DNA of 64,000 nt from CAWARU01 sp963784575. Lineage in GTDB: Bacteria; Pseudomonadota; Gammaproteobacteria; UBA6186; Azoamicaceae. Each line of letters starts with the position of its first letter. Positions within the stretch are counted from its first letter, which is position 1. A program made the position numbers and the translations under genes. The stretch spans positions 3,762,362 through 3,826,361 of the forward strand of contig CAWARU010000001.1 in assembly GCA_963784575.1 (NCBI GenBank). The letters run 5' to 3'. The notes under the pieces were generated by a model. That model was not told the origin of the DNA, ran no database searches, and worked only from the letters and a program-made list of their open reading frames with translations. Of this stretch, positions 44,484-53,735 are shown piece by piece.

Positions 44484-46679
44484 TCAAACAAACTTTCTTG
44501 TCCTTTTTTGAGCAGGCTCATCGGCATCGGTTTCTTTGGCGCCAGGGGATGAAACAACAGCATCAAAGGCTGGCAGCAGGGAGGGGGATTGCGGTACTTT
44601 TCGTTTGCTGTGCTGTGTTTGTTTTTTACTCCAATCATTCGTGGCTATCTCGACTATCGCGTCAGCATCCTCCTCTCTAAATTGATCAAATTTCATCTTG
44701 AATTCCGCTTCCAGAGAGTTTAGATCCCAAGGGTCAAGTTCTGGAGTACCTAGTACCGGCACTTTGGCAGGGGAGCCCGTTGCTGCTGCATTTAAGCCGC
44801 TTGGCACGATATCCATGCCAAGAGATGCCCCATCTAAGCCAAGAGCTGCGCCATCTAAGCCAGGAACCGTGCTATCTAAGCCAAGAACGGTACTTTCTAA
44901 TCCAAGCAGAACCGCACTTGCAGGAGCCACAGCATCTTTAAATACCTTCGGCTCTTCAATGCCCAAATATTTGCATATTTCTTGTACCCAAGGATACACT
45001 CGCTTTAATCTGTCTGGCAGCATGCGAAGTTCTGTTTCCAGTTCTTCGGTATCATAGGCAACTCCGGGCAATTCAGGATTGATCCAGAGACCCAAAGCCA
45101 TCGCAGTGGTCTGTTGATTGAAAACATGATCTTCGCCCTGCTTACCACAAAGATAAGCGAGGAGATAATGATCCATCATCTTAGCTTTAGTGGCTGAATC
45201 TGAAAAAGCGCCCGCTTTCAATTTCAAATCATGCGCAGTTTTTAAATGATGGTGTGCAAGTTCCGCGAAGGTTTTCTTACGCAATACATCGTTCTTGGTT
45301 GATCGCACAATGGATTCTAGCTGCCCAATCAAGAAGCTCGGTTCCAACGTCGCAATATCGTGTTTACTGAAATTGAGCATGATTCTATTTTCCAATTCCG
45401 CGATTTTGGGGGCTGGATAGCCAAGGCCCGGAAGTTTAGCGATATCTTCACGCAGAGAGGCAAGAATTGCGAAAGGATCGTGAGGTTGCTTTTGCATTGC
45501 ACCGAACTCGTCACACGGCATTGCATCTAACGGCAACATAGATTCTGCTGACAGTTTCTGAATGGCTGCGGAGGGTGGTGATTGTGGTTCCTCGCGCCGC
45601 GTTTCTAAAATTGATGCTGCAGAGTGAGTTTCAGCCGGTTTAGAGGGTTTTTTGTATGGTTCCAATGCTTCAATTTTAGCGTATATTACTTCCAATTGTT
45701 TTACAATGGCGCGATTTCTTTCCATTACTTTCGTTAATTTTTCAATCAATTCTAGATTAGAAGTTGTGATTTTAATTTCTATCAAAGTAAAATTTTTGGA
45801 GGTCAAAACATCGAGCAAAACTTTCTCATCTATTTCATTCAGTAAGTTTGTAGAAATATCCAGCGTTCTAAGGCCTGAATTTTCCGCCAAAGCTTCGATA
45901 ACCTGTTTCAGAGAATTTTCTCTTATATTGTAGTAAAGAGTACGAAGTGTCAATGTTCGAAGCGTTTGGTTATAGGTTAAGAGGTTTGTTAGGGATTGTA
46001 ACGACACGGGATCAAAATGACAAGATCTGACCAAAAGAGATGTTAGTGTGGTATTATGCAGTAATGCTTCGAGAACAAGTTTCATGCCATTTTCAAGCAT
46101 TTGTTCGCTGATGTCGAGCCTTTGAAGAGTTTTATTAACCATCAACATTTTGGCAATCTCTCGGATTGCCTCCAAAGTGTACTCCATGGAACTTATTTCT
46201 AATGCACGCAGGGCGGTATTTTTGCGCAACGCCCTTGCAATTGCTATAATCCCTTTTTCGGTAATATAATTCGAATCGAGGATCAGAGTTTGTAAACACT
46301 TGTTGATGCGCAATGCATCTGCCAATGCTATGGCACCTTCATCTGCCAATCGATTTGCTTCAAGCCCAAGAAACTTAAGACCAGTATTTTTTTGCAATGC
46401 AGCCGCAATTGCTTTTATTCCGGTATCGCTAATCTTGTTTGCTTCCAAGTCTAATGTCGTGAGTGTGGTGTTGGTGCGTAGGCCTTCAGCAATTAATGTT
46501 GCTTCTGGATTTCCCATACTTGCGCCTTGAAGTTTTAGTGAGGTTAAACTTCGATTGGTTTTGAGCATTTCTCCGATCTTTTTTGCAGCGGCTTCTTTGA
46601 TTTTTACCTTATACTCTGTAGAGATTGTTTGTGCTCCTTTCTGGATTTCTTGCAATAATTTATCAGCGCGTGTTGTCAT
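44484..46679 (-). CDS. Large leucine-rich-repeat protein with unrecognised C-terminal domain
   Basis: The ATG at 46679 has GGAG 9 bases upstream. The 731-residue product has RNI/NLR-type LRRs at about 20-320 (LTTLDLEANKISDTGIKAIA; LADEGAIALADALRINKCL; ITEKGIIAIARALRKN). Residues about 403-580 form a domain shared with the adjacent paralogue, with LEPSFLIGQLESIVRS, AELAHHHLKTAH and YLCGKQGED. Then come about six degenerate octapeptides (LGLDG/S pattern) and a basic tail with KRKV (about 692-695) and QKRTRKFV. LRRs bind proteins; the basic clusters resemble nuclear localisation signals. It looks like a secreted effector, but no secretion signal is provable. Confidence 0.75.
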   Translation of the reverse strand: MTTRADKLLQEIQKGAQTISTEYKVKIKEAAAKKIGEMLKTNRSLTSLKLQGASMGNPEATLIAEGLRTNTTLTTLDLEANKISDTGIKAIAAALQKNTGLKFLGLEANRLADEGAIALADALRINKCLQTLILDSNYITEKGIIAIARALRKNTALRALEISSMEYTLEAIREIAKMLMVNKTLQRLDISEQMLENGMKLVLEALLHNTTLTSLLVRSCHFDPVSLQSLTNLLTYNQTLRTLTLRTLYYNIRENSLKQVIEALAENSGLRTLDISTNLLNEIDEKVLLDVLTSKNFTLIEIKITTSNLELIEKLTKVMERNRAIVKQLEVIYAKIEALEPYKKPSKPAETHSAASILETRREEPQSPPSAAIQKLSAESMLPLDAMPCDEFGAMQKQPHDPFAILASLREDIAKLPGLGYPAPKIAELENRIMLNFSKHDIATLEPSFLIGQLESIVRSTKNDVLRKKTFAELAHHHLKTAHDLKLKAGAFSDSATKAKMMDHYLLAYLCGKQGEDHVFNQQTTAMALGLWINPELPGVAYDTEELETELRMLPDRLKRVYPWVQEICKYLGIEEPKVFKDAVAPASAVLLGLESTVLGLDSTVPGLDGAALGLDGASLGMDIVPSGLNAAATGSPAKVPVLGTPELDPWDLNSLEAEFKMKFDQFREEDADAIVEIATNDWSKKQTQHSKRKVPQSPSLLPAFDAVVSSPGAKETDADEPAQKRTRKFV

Positions 46680-46821
46680 ACTACTACTCCGATTAATAAT
46701 TATAATTACATGTAATAAAAAATTTAATTTAATGGATTTCCGCCCCAAGCTGGAATCCATAGTTAATGCATAAATGTTATTCTAATAAATATTTCTTCAT
46801 TTTAAAGGCCGTGAGCCAGAC

Positions 46822-48669
46822 TTACCTAAATTTCTTTGAAAGCCTCGATTTCTCAAATTCTTCATATTCCTGTGAATCAATAAAATTCTTTGTTTCTTTA
46901 GCTGCAATTTCAGCTTCACCTTCACCTTGATCGAGAGGAGACTCTGCTAATTTTCTTTTTTTACCTAGCGACTGACTGGAGGATAAAGAGAGTGATCCTG
47001 ATGGATTTGCAGGCACTGATAAACCCAAAGGCTTCGATAAATTTAAAGGCTCTGATAAAATCATAGGCTTCAATACAACACCATTGGGTATGCAATCCAT
47101 TGTTGAGTCAGGAATTTCATCAAATCTTTGTTTAAGTTCAGATTGCACAGAATATTGATCCCAAGAATCAAGCGGAACTTTGACAGCAGAGATTGGATTT
47201 TTCTTAAACCCTTCTTTGCCGCCATTTTCTGCCTTATGTGCTGATCTCATCTGTATTTCTTCTTCAACTCCTTGGAAAATGAGAGGAACATCAATCGATA
47301 AATGCTTGCATTGTTCAATCACAATGGGTGCTGCTAAGCTTAATTTTTCAAGTTGTTCCTTCCGCACTATGTCCTCGAGTTCTAAGGTATCTCGTCCTAT
47401 TAATAGGGTTTCTGAATCCATCCAATGGCTAAGTGCTAGGGCTGTAGTACTTTGATTGTGCGCAGTATCTTCTCCTTGTGAACCACAGACATAGGCGAAA
47501 AGATAATGTTCCTTTAATTGATATCTGAATTTTGAGTCTTTTAACTCTTTTGACGCTAACTCCATGCTATTTGCCATTTTTAAGTGATGATGTGCGAGCT
47601 CAGCTAAAGCGCGTTTCTTAAAAGTCATATCATCTGCAGAACGTATGATACCTTCAAGTTGACCAATTAAAAAACTTGGTTCCAGGGTCGTAAAATCATA
47701 CTTACAGAACTTTAGCATTAAGCCATGATCTATTTCCAAGATTTTATGGGAAGGATAGCCTAACTCGGTTAGTTCTAGTATTGTTTTTCGAATTGATTCA
47801 CAAGTCGAAAAAAGGTGGGTAAGTTCTGGGTTCTGGGATTGGATCCAACTTGAACTTGCTTGTCGTTCCAAGCTAGGAGCCAATAAGAAGGATTTTGGTT
47901 TTGCATCTTGTTTTTTGAAGGGCACCAAGCTATCGAGTTCTTTTTTAATGGACTTTAACAATTCTTGAATGCGTTTATTTCTTTTTAAGATTGAATTTAT
48001 TTCCTTTGTTACCTGCTTCATTACCGGCGCATCCGTTTCTCTTTGTGAGTGATACGGAATCGAGAAGAAAAGTTCAGTTAGAGTAAAATTTTCTTTTAGA
48101 ATTTTGGTAATTTCTTTAAGGCCTTCTATAGTGTATGCATTTTCTCGGATATTTAGCGTTTCAAGCGATTCATTTTTTAGGAGTGCATTGGCAATTGCAA
48201 TGAGACCTTGATCGGAAATTGAATTTTCATGAAGATTTAAAGATTGCAAAGTATTGTTGATCATTAAAGCATCTGCTAAGGAAAATGCGCCTTCATCACG
48301 AAAGGAGTTAAATTCCAGATCAAGATCAACGAGCGTTTTGTTAGTTTTTAATAGGTTGGCGATGGCAGTCGCAGACAAATCAAAAAGCATAGCATCTGCG
48401 AATTGCAGGGTATGAAGATGAGTATTATTGAGCAGAGCTTGAGCGATCAATAGAAAAGCCTCCTCAACAGCTTCCACATCGTTATCATCGGTTTCATAGA
48501 AATCAGGTGACCGAACATTGAAAATTTTAAATGATTCCAGAGTTGGATTTTGTTTTAAGGCTTCAGCAATTACTTTTCCTTCTACTGGTCCCAGGTTAAT
48601 GCATTCCTCGTGAATGCTATCATCTCCGGATAAAATTTTCTTCACCAGACTTGATTCTGTTGCGGCCAT
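46822..48669 (-). CDS. Leucine-rich-repeat protein, paralogue of the neighbour
   Basis: 615 residues, GGAGAG ribosome site. LRRs of the same RNI type occupy about residues 30-200 (LVDLDLEFNSFRDEGAFSLA; LQSLNLHENSISDQGLIAIA). Residues about 285-465 hold the shared domain (LEPSFLIGQLEGIIRS, AELAHHHLKMAN, YVCGSQGED). The C-terminal 60 residues contain KKRK (570-573), like a monopartite nuclear localisation signal, and end SKKFR. The gene is 142 bases upstream of its paralogue, on the same strand. It is probably a tandem-duplicated effector gene. Confidence 0.75.
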   Translation of the reverse strand: MAATESSLVKKILSGDDSIHEECINLGPVEGKVIAEALKQNPTLESFKIFNVRSPDFYETDDNDVEAVEEAFLLIAQALLNNTHLHTLQFADAMLFDLSATAIANLLKTNKTLVDLDLEFNSFRDEGAFSLADALMINNTLQSLNLHENSISDQGLIAIANALLKNESLETLNIRENAYTIEGLKEITKILKENFTLTELFFSIPYHSQRETDAPVMKQVTKEINSILKRNKRIQELLKSIKKELDSLVPFKKQDAKPKSFLLAPSLERQASSSWIQSQNPELTHLFSTCESIRKTILELTELGYPSHKILEIDHGLMLKFCKYDFTTLEPSFLIGQLEGIIRSADDMTFKKRALAELAHHHLKMANSMELASKELKDSKFRYQLKEHYLFAYVCGSQGEDTAHNQSTTALALSHWMDSETLLIGRDTLELEDIVRKEQLEKLSLAAPIVIEQCKHLSIDVPLIFQGVEEEIQMRSAHKAENGGKEGFKKNPISAVKVPLDSWDQYSVQSELKQRFDEIPDSTMDCIPNGVVLKPMILSEPLNLSKPLGLSVPANPSGSLSLSSSQSLGKKRKLAESPLDQGEGEAEIAAKETKNFIDSQEYEEFEKSRLSKKFR

Positions 48670-48717
48670 TTTCTCTCCAGATTTTTTAATAATTCACTTA
48701 TATACAGATAAATATTA

Positions 48718-48794
48718 GGGCCTGTTGACAATTCTACTATGTTGGCCATAAATCATTGATTTCTGGCTCAACCTAGCGAATTGTCAACAGGCCC
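48718..48794. repeat. MITE-like palindromic element, short copy
   Basis: A 77-base element with 17-base perfect terminal inverted repeats (GGGCCTGTTGACAATTC). The arms continue as imperfect palindrome toward CATTGATTTCT. The element is flanked by TA on both sides. The second copy is at 53736-53878. It sits in the spacer upstream of yceD (48670-49052, 383 bases with no gene), where the remaining sequence is AT-rich and must contain the promoter of the fab operon. Confidence 0.85.
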
Positions 48795-49052
48795 TAGAAT
48801 TCTTCAAAATATATTTATCAATTTAATCAAATGTTAAGCTATTCTAGTTAGATATCTATTATAAAAAATATATGGTACAGTTTTTGATCTAATTTGTAAA
48901 CATATTTCTCAACTAAAAAGATAGTTAACTATCTAATTTTTTGCTTCATTTGTTTAAATATACAGTATTATCATGACTACATTTAGTGTTAGTATATAAA
49001 CTTACAATTTCACTCTCTTGTCACTGACTGTGAGACAGAGTAACATCTCAAA

Positions 49053-49502
49053 ATGTCAAACACTACAAAAAATGGTAATTTGTCATCCATAGATCCTAAA
49101 CGATATGCTGAGGCTGGCCGTACTTTGGAAGGGGCACTGCCCTTATCAAGTCTAAGTTTGCCGGCTGAAGTTTTGGTTGTGCCGCAAGCTGTGGTACACT
49201 ATCAGTTTAGTTTCGGAGTAGATAAGGAAGATTACGTTTATATTCACGGACAGGTTAAGACTGAGTTGAATTTAGAATGTCAGCGATGTTTAAAACCCAT
49301 GAGTCAAAGTATTTCTTCCGAATTTTATTTGAGCCCTGTGAGGACAGGCGTTGAGGCTCACGATCTACCCGAAAGGTACGAGGCTATTTTTTTAGAAGAA
49401 GGAAAGGTGTCGCTGTCTCAAATAGTGGAAGAGGAGTTGATTTTAAGCCTCCCTATGGCACCCATGCATACAGGCAACTGTAGGCAAGAATTTTTTCATT
49501 AG
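49053..49502 (+). CDS. yceD: YceD (DUF177) family protein
   Basis: 149 residues. The core has LECQRCLKPM and VSLSQIVEEELILSLPMAPMH, both diagnostic for YceD, and rpmF follows directly, the conserved pairing. YceD is a small protein linked to 23S rRNA/ribosome assembly in some studies. The C-terminal end (CRQEFFH) lacks the usual NPF segment and is shorter than the common 170 residues. It opens the operon. Confidence 0.82.
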   Translation: MSNTTKNGNLSSIDPKRYAEAGRTLEGALPLSSLSLPAEVLVVPQAVVHYQFSFGVDKEDYVYIHGQVKTELNLECQRCLKPMSQSISSEFYLSPVRTGVEAHDLPERYEAIFLEEGKVSLSQIVEEELILSLPMAPMHTGNCRQEFFH

Positions 49503-49534
49503 TATTTGGATAGAGTAAGAAAGAGGTAATTAAA

Positions 49535-49744
49535 ATGGCAGTTCAAAAGAGTCGAAGAACCCGTTCTACCCGGGGCATGCGCCGATCACACGATAAACTC
49601 AGCAAAGCCACCTTGTCCATCAATCAGGAAACAGGTGAGTTGCACAGACGCCATCATGTCACTCCCAATGGATATGATCGTCGCGGCCGTCAGGTATTAA
49701 AATCTGCGGCAGCAGCGTCTGAACCATCCGAAAATGAGGCTTGA
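49535..49744 (+). CDS. rpmF: 50S ribosomal protein L32
   Basis: 69 residues, full length: MAVQKSRRTRSTRGMRRSHD is diagnostic of L32. It lacks the four zinc-binding Cys of the other L32 type. It binds the large ribosomal subunit. The ribosome site is AGAGG 8 bases before the ATG. It lies between yceD and plsX, as in E. coli. Confidence 0.95.
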   Translation: MAVQKSRRTRSTRGMRRSHDKLSKATLSINQETGELHRRHHVTPNGYDRRGRQVLKSAAAASEPSENEA

Positions 49745-49753
49745 TAATACCTC

Positions 49754-50923
49754 GTGGCAGAAGTATGCATTGCTCTCGATGCAATGGGCGGTGATAATGG
49801 CCCCATTGTCGTGGTGCCAGCCGCACTAAAGGCCTTGTCAGCCAATCCCAATTTAAAACTTATTTTGGTAGGCATAGTAGAGCAAATTGAATCTCACCTC
49901 CGAGCTAACAAGGGCTTAAATCACCCGCGCCTTAGTATCGTTCATGCCGATGAAGTGGTTGGTATGGATGAACCTCCTGCAGTCGCACTTCGTTCTAAAC
50001 GTGACTCTTCCATGCGAGTTGCAATTAATCTAGTGAAAGAAGGGAAAGCCCGAGCCTGTGTTTCAGCTGGCAATACAGGTGCTCTGATGGCGATTGCGCG
50101 CTTTGTTCTAAAAACAATTCCAGGGGTTGATCGACCAGCAATTGTGAATTCTTTACCGACTCAGAAGGGACATGTTTATGTTCTAGATTTGGGAGCGAAT
50201 GTCGATTGCGAAGCGGAACATCTTTTTCAATTTGCCGTCATGGGGTCTGTCTTAGCAACTGCGGTGGACGGCAATCCCCACCCCACAATAGGCTTATTGA
50301 ATGTTGGCCAGGAAGCCATCAAAGGCAGTGAACAAGTCAAGAAAGCCGCGGAACTCCTCTCGCAACTGGATAAAAGTCATATCAATTATGTTGGATTTGT
50401 AGAAGGGGATGATATTTTCAAGGGCACCGCAGACGTTGTAGTCTGCGACGGATTTGTGGGCAACAATGTCTTAAAATCTTTGGAAGGCCTTATTAAAATG
50501 GCATTGACCTTTGCTAAAAAAGAATTTACTCGAAACTGGTATAATCGCTTGGCAGCTGCAATTTCACTCCCAGTATTACGTTCTTTGAAGAAACGGCTTG
50601 ATCCAGGACGATACAATGGCGCAAGCTTGATAGGCTTAAAGGGGATCGTGATTAAAAGCCATGGGAAGGCAGATGTTTTCGCATTTGCAAATGCTATCAA
50701 TGTAGCAACCCATGAAGTCGAAAACAATGTGCCTCTGAGAATAGAATCTAGGGTAAGTGCGGTGCTGCAGCATAAATCCGAAATCATAGAATCAAGAAAC
50801 AGCGAGTCAGGAAATAGGGAATCAGGAAACAGAGAATCAAGAGAAATAGAAAAAAATACAGATCTCACTAATACAGATCTCACTAATAAACCAATAAATA
50901 TAGGGAATCCAACGGAACTATGA
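49754..50923 (+). CDS. plsX: Phosphate acyltransferase PlsX
   Basis: 389 residues from a GTG (MAEVCIALDAMGGDNGP). PlsX makes acyl-phosphate from acyl-ACP for phospholipid synthesis. Family motifs include DAMGGDNGP, SAGNTGALM, LDLGANVDC and VCDGFVGNN. Typical length is about 340-350; this one carries about 45 extra C-terminal residues built of short repeats (ESGNR three times, DLTN twice). The last four bases overlap fabH (ATGA). No clear ribosome site is seen, so coupling with rpmF is likely. Confidence 0.93.
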   Translation: MAEVCIALDAMGGDNGPIVVVPAALKALSANPNLKLILVGIVEQIESHLRANKGLNHPRLSIVHADEVVGMDEPPAVALRSKRDSSMRVAINLVKEGKARACVSAGNTGALMAIARFVLKTIPGVDRPAIVNSLPTQKGHVYVLDLGANVDCEAEHLFQFAVMGSVLATAVDGNPHPTIGLLNVGQEAIKGSEQVKKAAELLSQLDKSHINYVGFVEGDDIFKGTADVVVCDGFVGNNVLKSLEGLIKMALTFAKKEFTRNWYNRLAAAISLPVLRSLKKRLDPGRYNGASLIGLKGIVIKSHGKADVFAFANAINVATHEVENNVPLRIESRVSAVLQHKSEIIESRNSESGNRESGNRESREIEKNTDLTNTDLTNKPINIGNPTEL

Positions 50924-51858
50924 TCTGGAGCAAGATTACAGGCACCGGTTCCTATCTTCCTAAAGGTGTCTTAACAAATTTTGACCTTGAAAAAAAAGTC
51001 GACACTTCCAATGCTTGGATAGTGGAGCGCACTGGCATTCTGCAGCGTCATATATCAAACCACGAAGAAACTGCTGTTATGATGGGCAGTCAAGCAGCAC
51101 GGAAGGCTTTGCAGGCGGCAGATAAAACTGGCGACGATGTTGATATGGTGTTAGTGGCCACCTGTACGCCAGATAAAATTTTCCCTTCCACAGCTTGCCT
51201 AATTCAGCAGGAACTCGGTATAAAGCCCGGTGCAGCATTTGATATTGAGGCTGCTTGCAGCGGTTTTATTTATGCGCTCTCTGTTGCTGATAAGTTCATT
51301 AACAGTGGCAGTGTCAAGAGCATTTTGGTAGTTGGCACGGAAGTGATGTCTCGAACAGTAGATTGGCAAGATAGAAATACCTGCGTTTTATTTGGCGATG
51401 GTGCAGGTGCTGTGTTATTGGAAGCAAGTGATACCCCAGGCATTTTATCAAGCTATATTTCAGCAGATGGTAAGCATAAGGACATTTTGTATCTCAATAA
51501 TGCTCCGAATGAATATTTGCAAATGCAGGGCAATAGTGTTTTCAAATTGGCTATCAATATGCTGGATAAAGTAGCGCAGCAAACGCTTGAACAGAATGAC
51601 ATTTCAGTGTCAGATATCGATTGGTTGGTTCCGCATCAAGCAAATATTCGCATCATTCAAGCAACCGCCGAGAAACTTGGGATCCCAATGGAGCGCGTTG
51701 CCATCACTTTGAATGATCAAGGCAATACTTCAGGCGCTTCAATCCCGCTAGCTCTGGATTCTTATATTCGAGCTGGCAAGATCAAACGAGGGCAAACTTT
51801 GTTATTGGAAGCTTTTGGTGGTGGTTTGACTTGGGGAACAGCGCTGATTAGGTACTAA
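50920..51858 (+). CDS. fabH: Beta-ketoacyl-ACP synthase III (FabH)
   Basis: 312 residues. The Cys-His-Asn triad is Cys113 (AACSGF), His239 (PHQANIR) and Asn269 (DQGNTSG). FabH condenses acetyl-CoA with malonyl-ACP to start fatty acid synthesis in the cytoplasm. It overlaps plsX by four bases and precedes fabD by 14. Confidence 0.96.
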   Translation: MIWSKITGTGSYLPKGVLTNFDLEKKVDTSNAWIVERTGILQRHISNHEETAVMMGSQAARKALQAADKTGDDVDMVLVATCTPDKIFPSTACLIQQELGIKPGAAFDIEAACSGFIYALSVADKFINSGSVKSILVVGTEVMSRTVDWQDRNTCVLFGDGAGAVLLEASDTPGILSSYISADGKHKDILYLNNAPNEYLQMQGNSVFKLAINMLDKVAQQTLEQNDISVSDIDWLVPHQANIRIIQATAEKLGIPMERVAITLNDQGNTSGASIPLALDSYIRAGKIKRGQTLLLEAFGGGLTWGTALIRY

Positions 51859-51872
51859 AGAGGAATTTAAAC

Positions 51873-52865
51873 ATGAAGCCAGCACAATCAGCAAAACTAG
51901 CATTTGTTTTTCCAGGGCAGGGATCTCAATCCCTCGGTATGCTATCATCCTTTTCTGGTTCAAAAATCTTGCAAGACACATTTAAAGAAGCTAGCGAGGT
52001 ATTGGGGTATGATCTTTGGGAACTGACTCAAAAAGGACCAGAAGACAAATTAAATCAAACAGAATATACTCAGCCTGCATTATTAACTGCAGAGTATGCC
52101 CTATGGAGAATATGTCAGAAAACCCATTTATATGATGTTTTACTTGCTGATTCTGATGCAAATCCTTCAGCACAAAAGCTGGAAGACGGGCTGGTATTTG
52201 CGGGTCATAGCCTAGGGGAATATACTGCCTTAGTTTGCGCAAAGTCCTTGGATTTCTCTAGTGCAGTAGCATTAGTAAGAGAACGCGGCATTTGCATGCA
52301 GCAGGCGGTTCAAGAAGGTGTCGGGACAATGGCTGCTATCCTGGGTTTGGAAGATGAAACCGTCAATGCATTATGCTTGGAGGCTTCACGACAGTCCCAA
52401 GGTGCAATTGTTTCTGCTGCAAATTTCAATGCCCCTGGACAAGTTGTCATAGCGGGTGAAACTGAAGCTGTTAATAGAGCAATTGAACTTGCAAAAGAAA
52501 AAGGTGCCAAAAGAGCAATCGCGCTGAAAGTCAGTGTTCCTTCGCATTGTGCATTGATGAAACCAGCAGCAGAACGCTTTGCCAGTATATTGGAACAAAT
52601 TATGTTTGAAACACCAGAGAAAACTGTGATACATAATGTGGATGTTTCAGCACATCAAACTGCGGCAGAAATCCGTTCGGCCTTGATTGCTCAATTATAC
52701 AGCCCGGTACGTTGGGTTGAATCGATGCAAAAAATGCAGGCTATGGGCGTACAGACAATTATCGAATGTGGCCCCGCTGCAGTTTTGACTGGCTTGAATA
52801 AGCGAATTGTACCTGAATTGACAGTACAATCAGTCACTACTGTATTACAGCAATCTGTGGTATGA
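51873..52865 (+). CDS. fabD: Malonyl-CoA:ACP transacylase (FabD)
   Basis: 330 residues with FPGQGSQ and the nucleophile Ser113 in GHSLGEY, plus His in VPSHCALM. It transfers malonyl from CoA to ACP. A short insertion of about 20 residues (around 85-105) lies before GHSLGEY compared with E. coli FabD (Ser92). Between fabD and fabG is a short degenerate tandem repeat (ATGTTG/GAATGGTG units at 52866-52935). Confidence 0.95.
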   Translation: MKPAQSAKLAFVFPGQGSQSLGMLSSFSGSKILQDTFKEASEVLGYDLWELTQKGPEDKLNQTEYTQPALLTAEYALWRICQKTHLYDVLLADSDANPSAQKLEDGLVFAGHSLGEYTALVCAKSLDFSSAVALVRERGICMQQAVQEGVGTMAAILGLEDETVNALCLEASRQSQGAIVSAANFNAPGQVVIAGETEAVNRAIELAKEKGAKRAIALKVSVPSHCALMKPAAERFASILEQIMFETPEKTVIHNVDVSAHQTAAEIRSALIAQLYSPVRWVESMQKMQAMGVQTIIECGPAAVLTGLNKRIVPELTVQSVTTVLQQSVV

Positions 52866-52956
52866 ATGATGTGAATGGTGTAAATGTTGCAAATGTTGTG
52901 AATGGTGATAAGAGATGATCAGATGGTGATAAGAGAAAGTGAATTTCGGAGTCGCA

Positions 52957-53709
52957 ATGAATAACGACAAACCTTTAAACTCAAAAATTGCCTTAGTTAC
53001 GGGAGCAAGCCGCGGCATTGGCAATGCCATTGCGCTTGGTTTAGCAAAAGCCGGTGCAACCGTTGTTGGCACTGCAACCTCAACACAAGGCGCAGAAGCA
53101 ATCTCTCGTATTTTTGAAGAAGAGGGACTTTCTGGCAGAGGCATGGTATTAAACATTGCAGATTCAGACAGTGTCGATAAAGTATTTGAAGAAATGGCGG
53201 AAAAAGTAGGCGCACCGCAAATTTTAGTGAACAATGCAGGCATCACTGCAGATAATCTTTTCCTTCGAATGAAAGAGGAAGAATGGTCCAAAGTGATCAA
53301 CACAAATTTGACGGGCGTTTTTCGTTTAATTCAATCTTGTCTTCGCCCTATGATTAAGGCACGCTGGGGCAGAATTGTGAATATTACCTCGATAGTAGGC
53401 GCAATTGGAAATGCTGGACAAGCGAACTATGCTGCGGCAAAGGCTGGGCTCATTGGCTTGACTAAATCCTTAGCAAGAGAAGTTGGCTCACGTGGCATCA
53501 CTGTGAATGCGGTTGCACCAGGCTTTATTGATACAGACATGACTCGTGCCTTGTCAGAAGAGCAGCGAGCTAAATTAATTGAACAGATTCCTTTAGGTCG
53601 CATAGGTGAACCTAAGGAAGTTGCCGATGCCGTGGTGTTTTTGGTTAGCAAAGGTGATTATTTCACCGGAGAAACCTTACACATCAATGGCGGTATGTAT
53701 ATGTGTTAA
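52957..53709 (+). CDS. fabG: 3-oxoacyl-ACP reductase (FabG)
   Basis: The ATG at 52957 follows GGAG; the GTG at 52939 is less likely. 250 residues. Cofactor motif TGASRGIG, NNAG, and the catalytic Ser145, Tyr158, Lys162 (NYAAAK) are all present. It reduces 3-ketoacyl-ACP with NADPH. A 143-base palindromic element follows before acpP. Confidence 0.95.
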   Translation: MNNDKPLNSKIALVTGASRGIGNAIALGLAKAGATVVGTATSTQGAEAISRIFEEEGLSGRGMVLNIADSDSVDKVFEEMAEKVGAPQILVNNAGITADNLFLRMKEEEWSKVINTNLTGVFRLIQSCLRPMIKARWGRIVNITSIVGAIGNAGQANYAAAKAGLIGLTKSLAREVGSRGITVNAVAPGFIDTDMTRALSEEQRAKLIEQIPLGRIGEPKEVADAVVFLVSKGDYFTGETLHINGGMYMC

Positions 53710-53735
53710 TTGCCCTGTAACATGTAATATGACAT

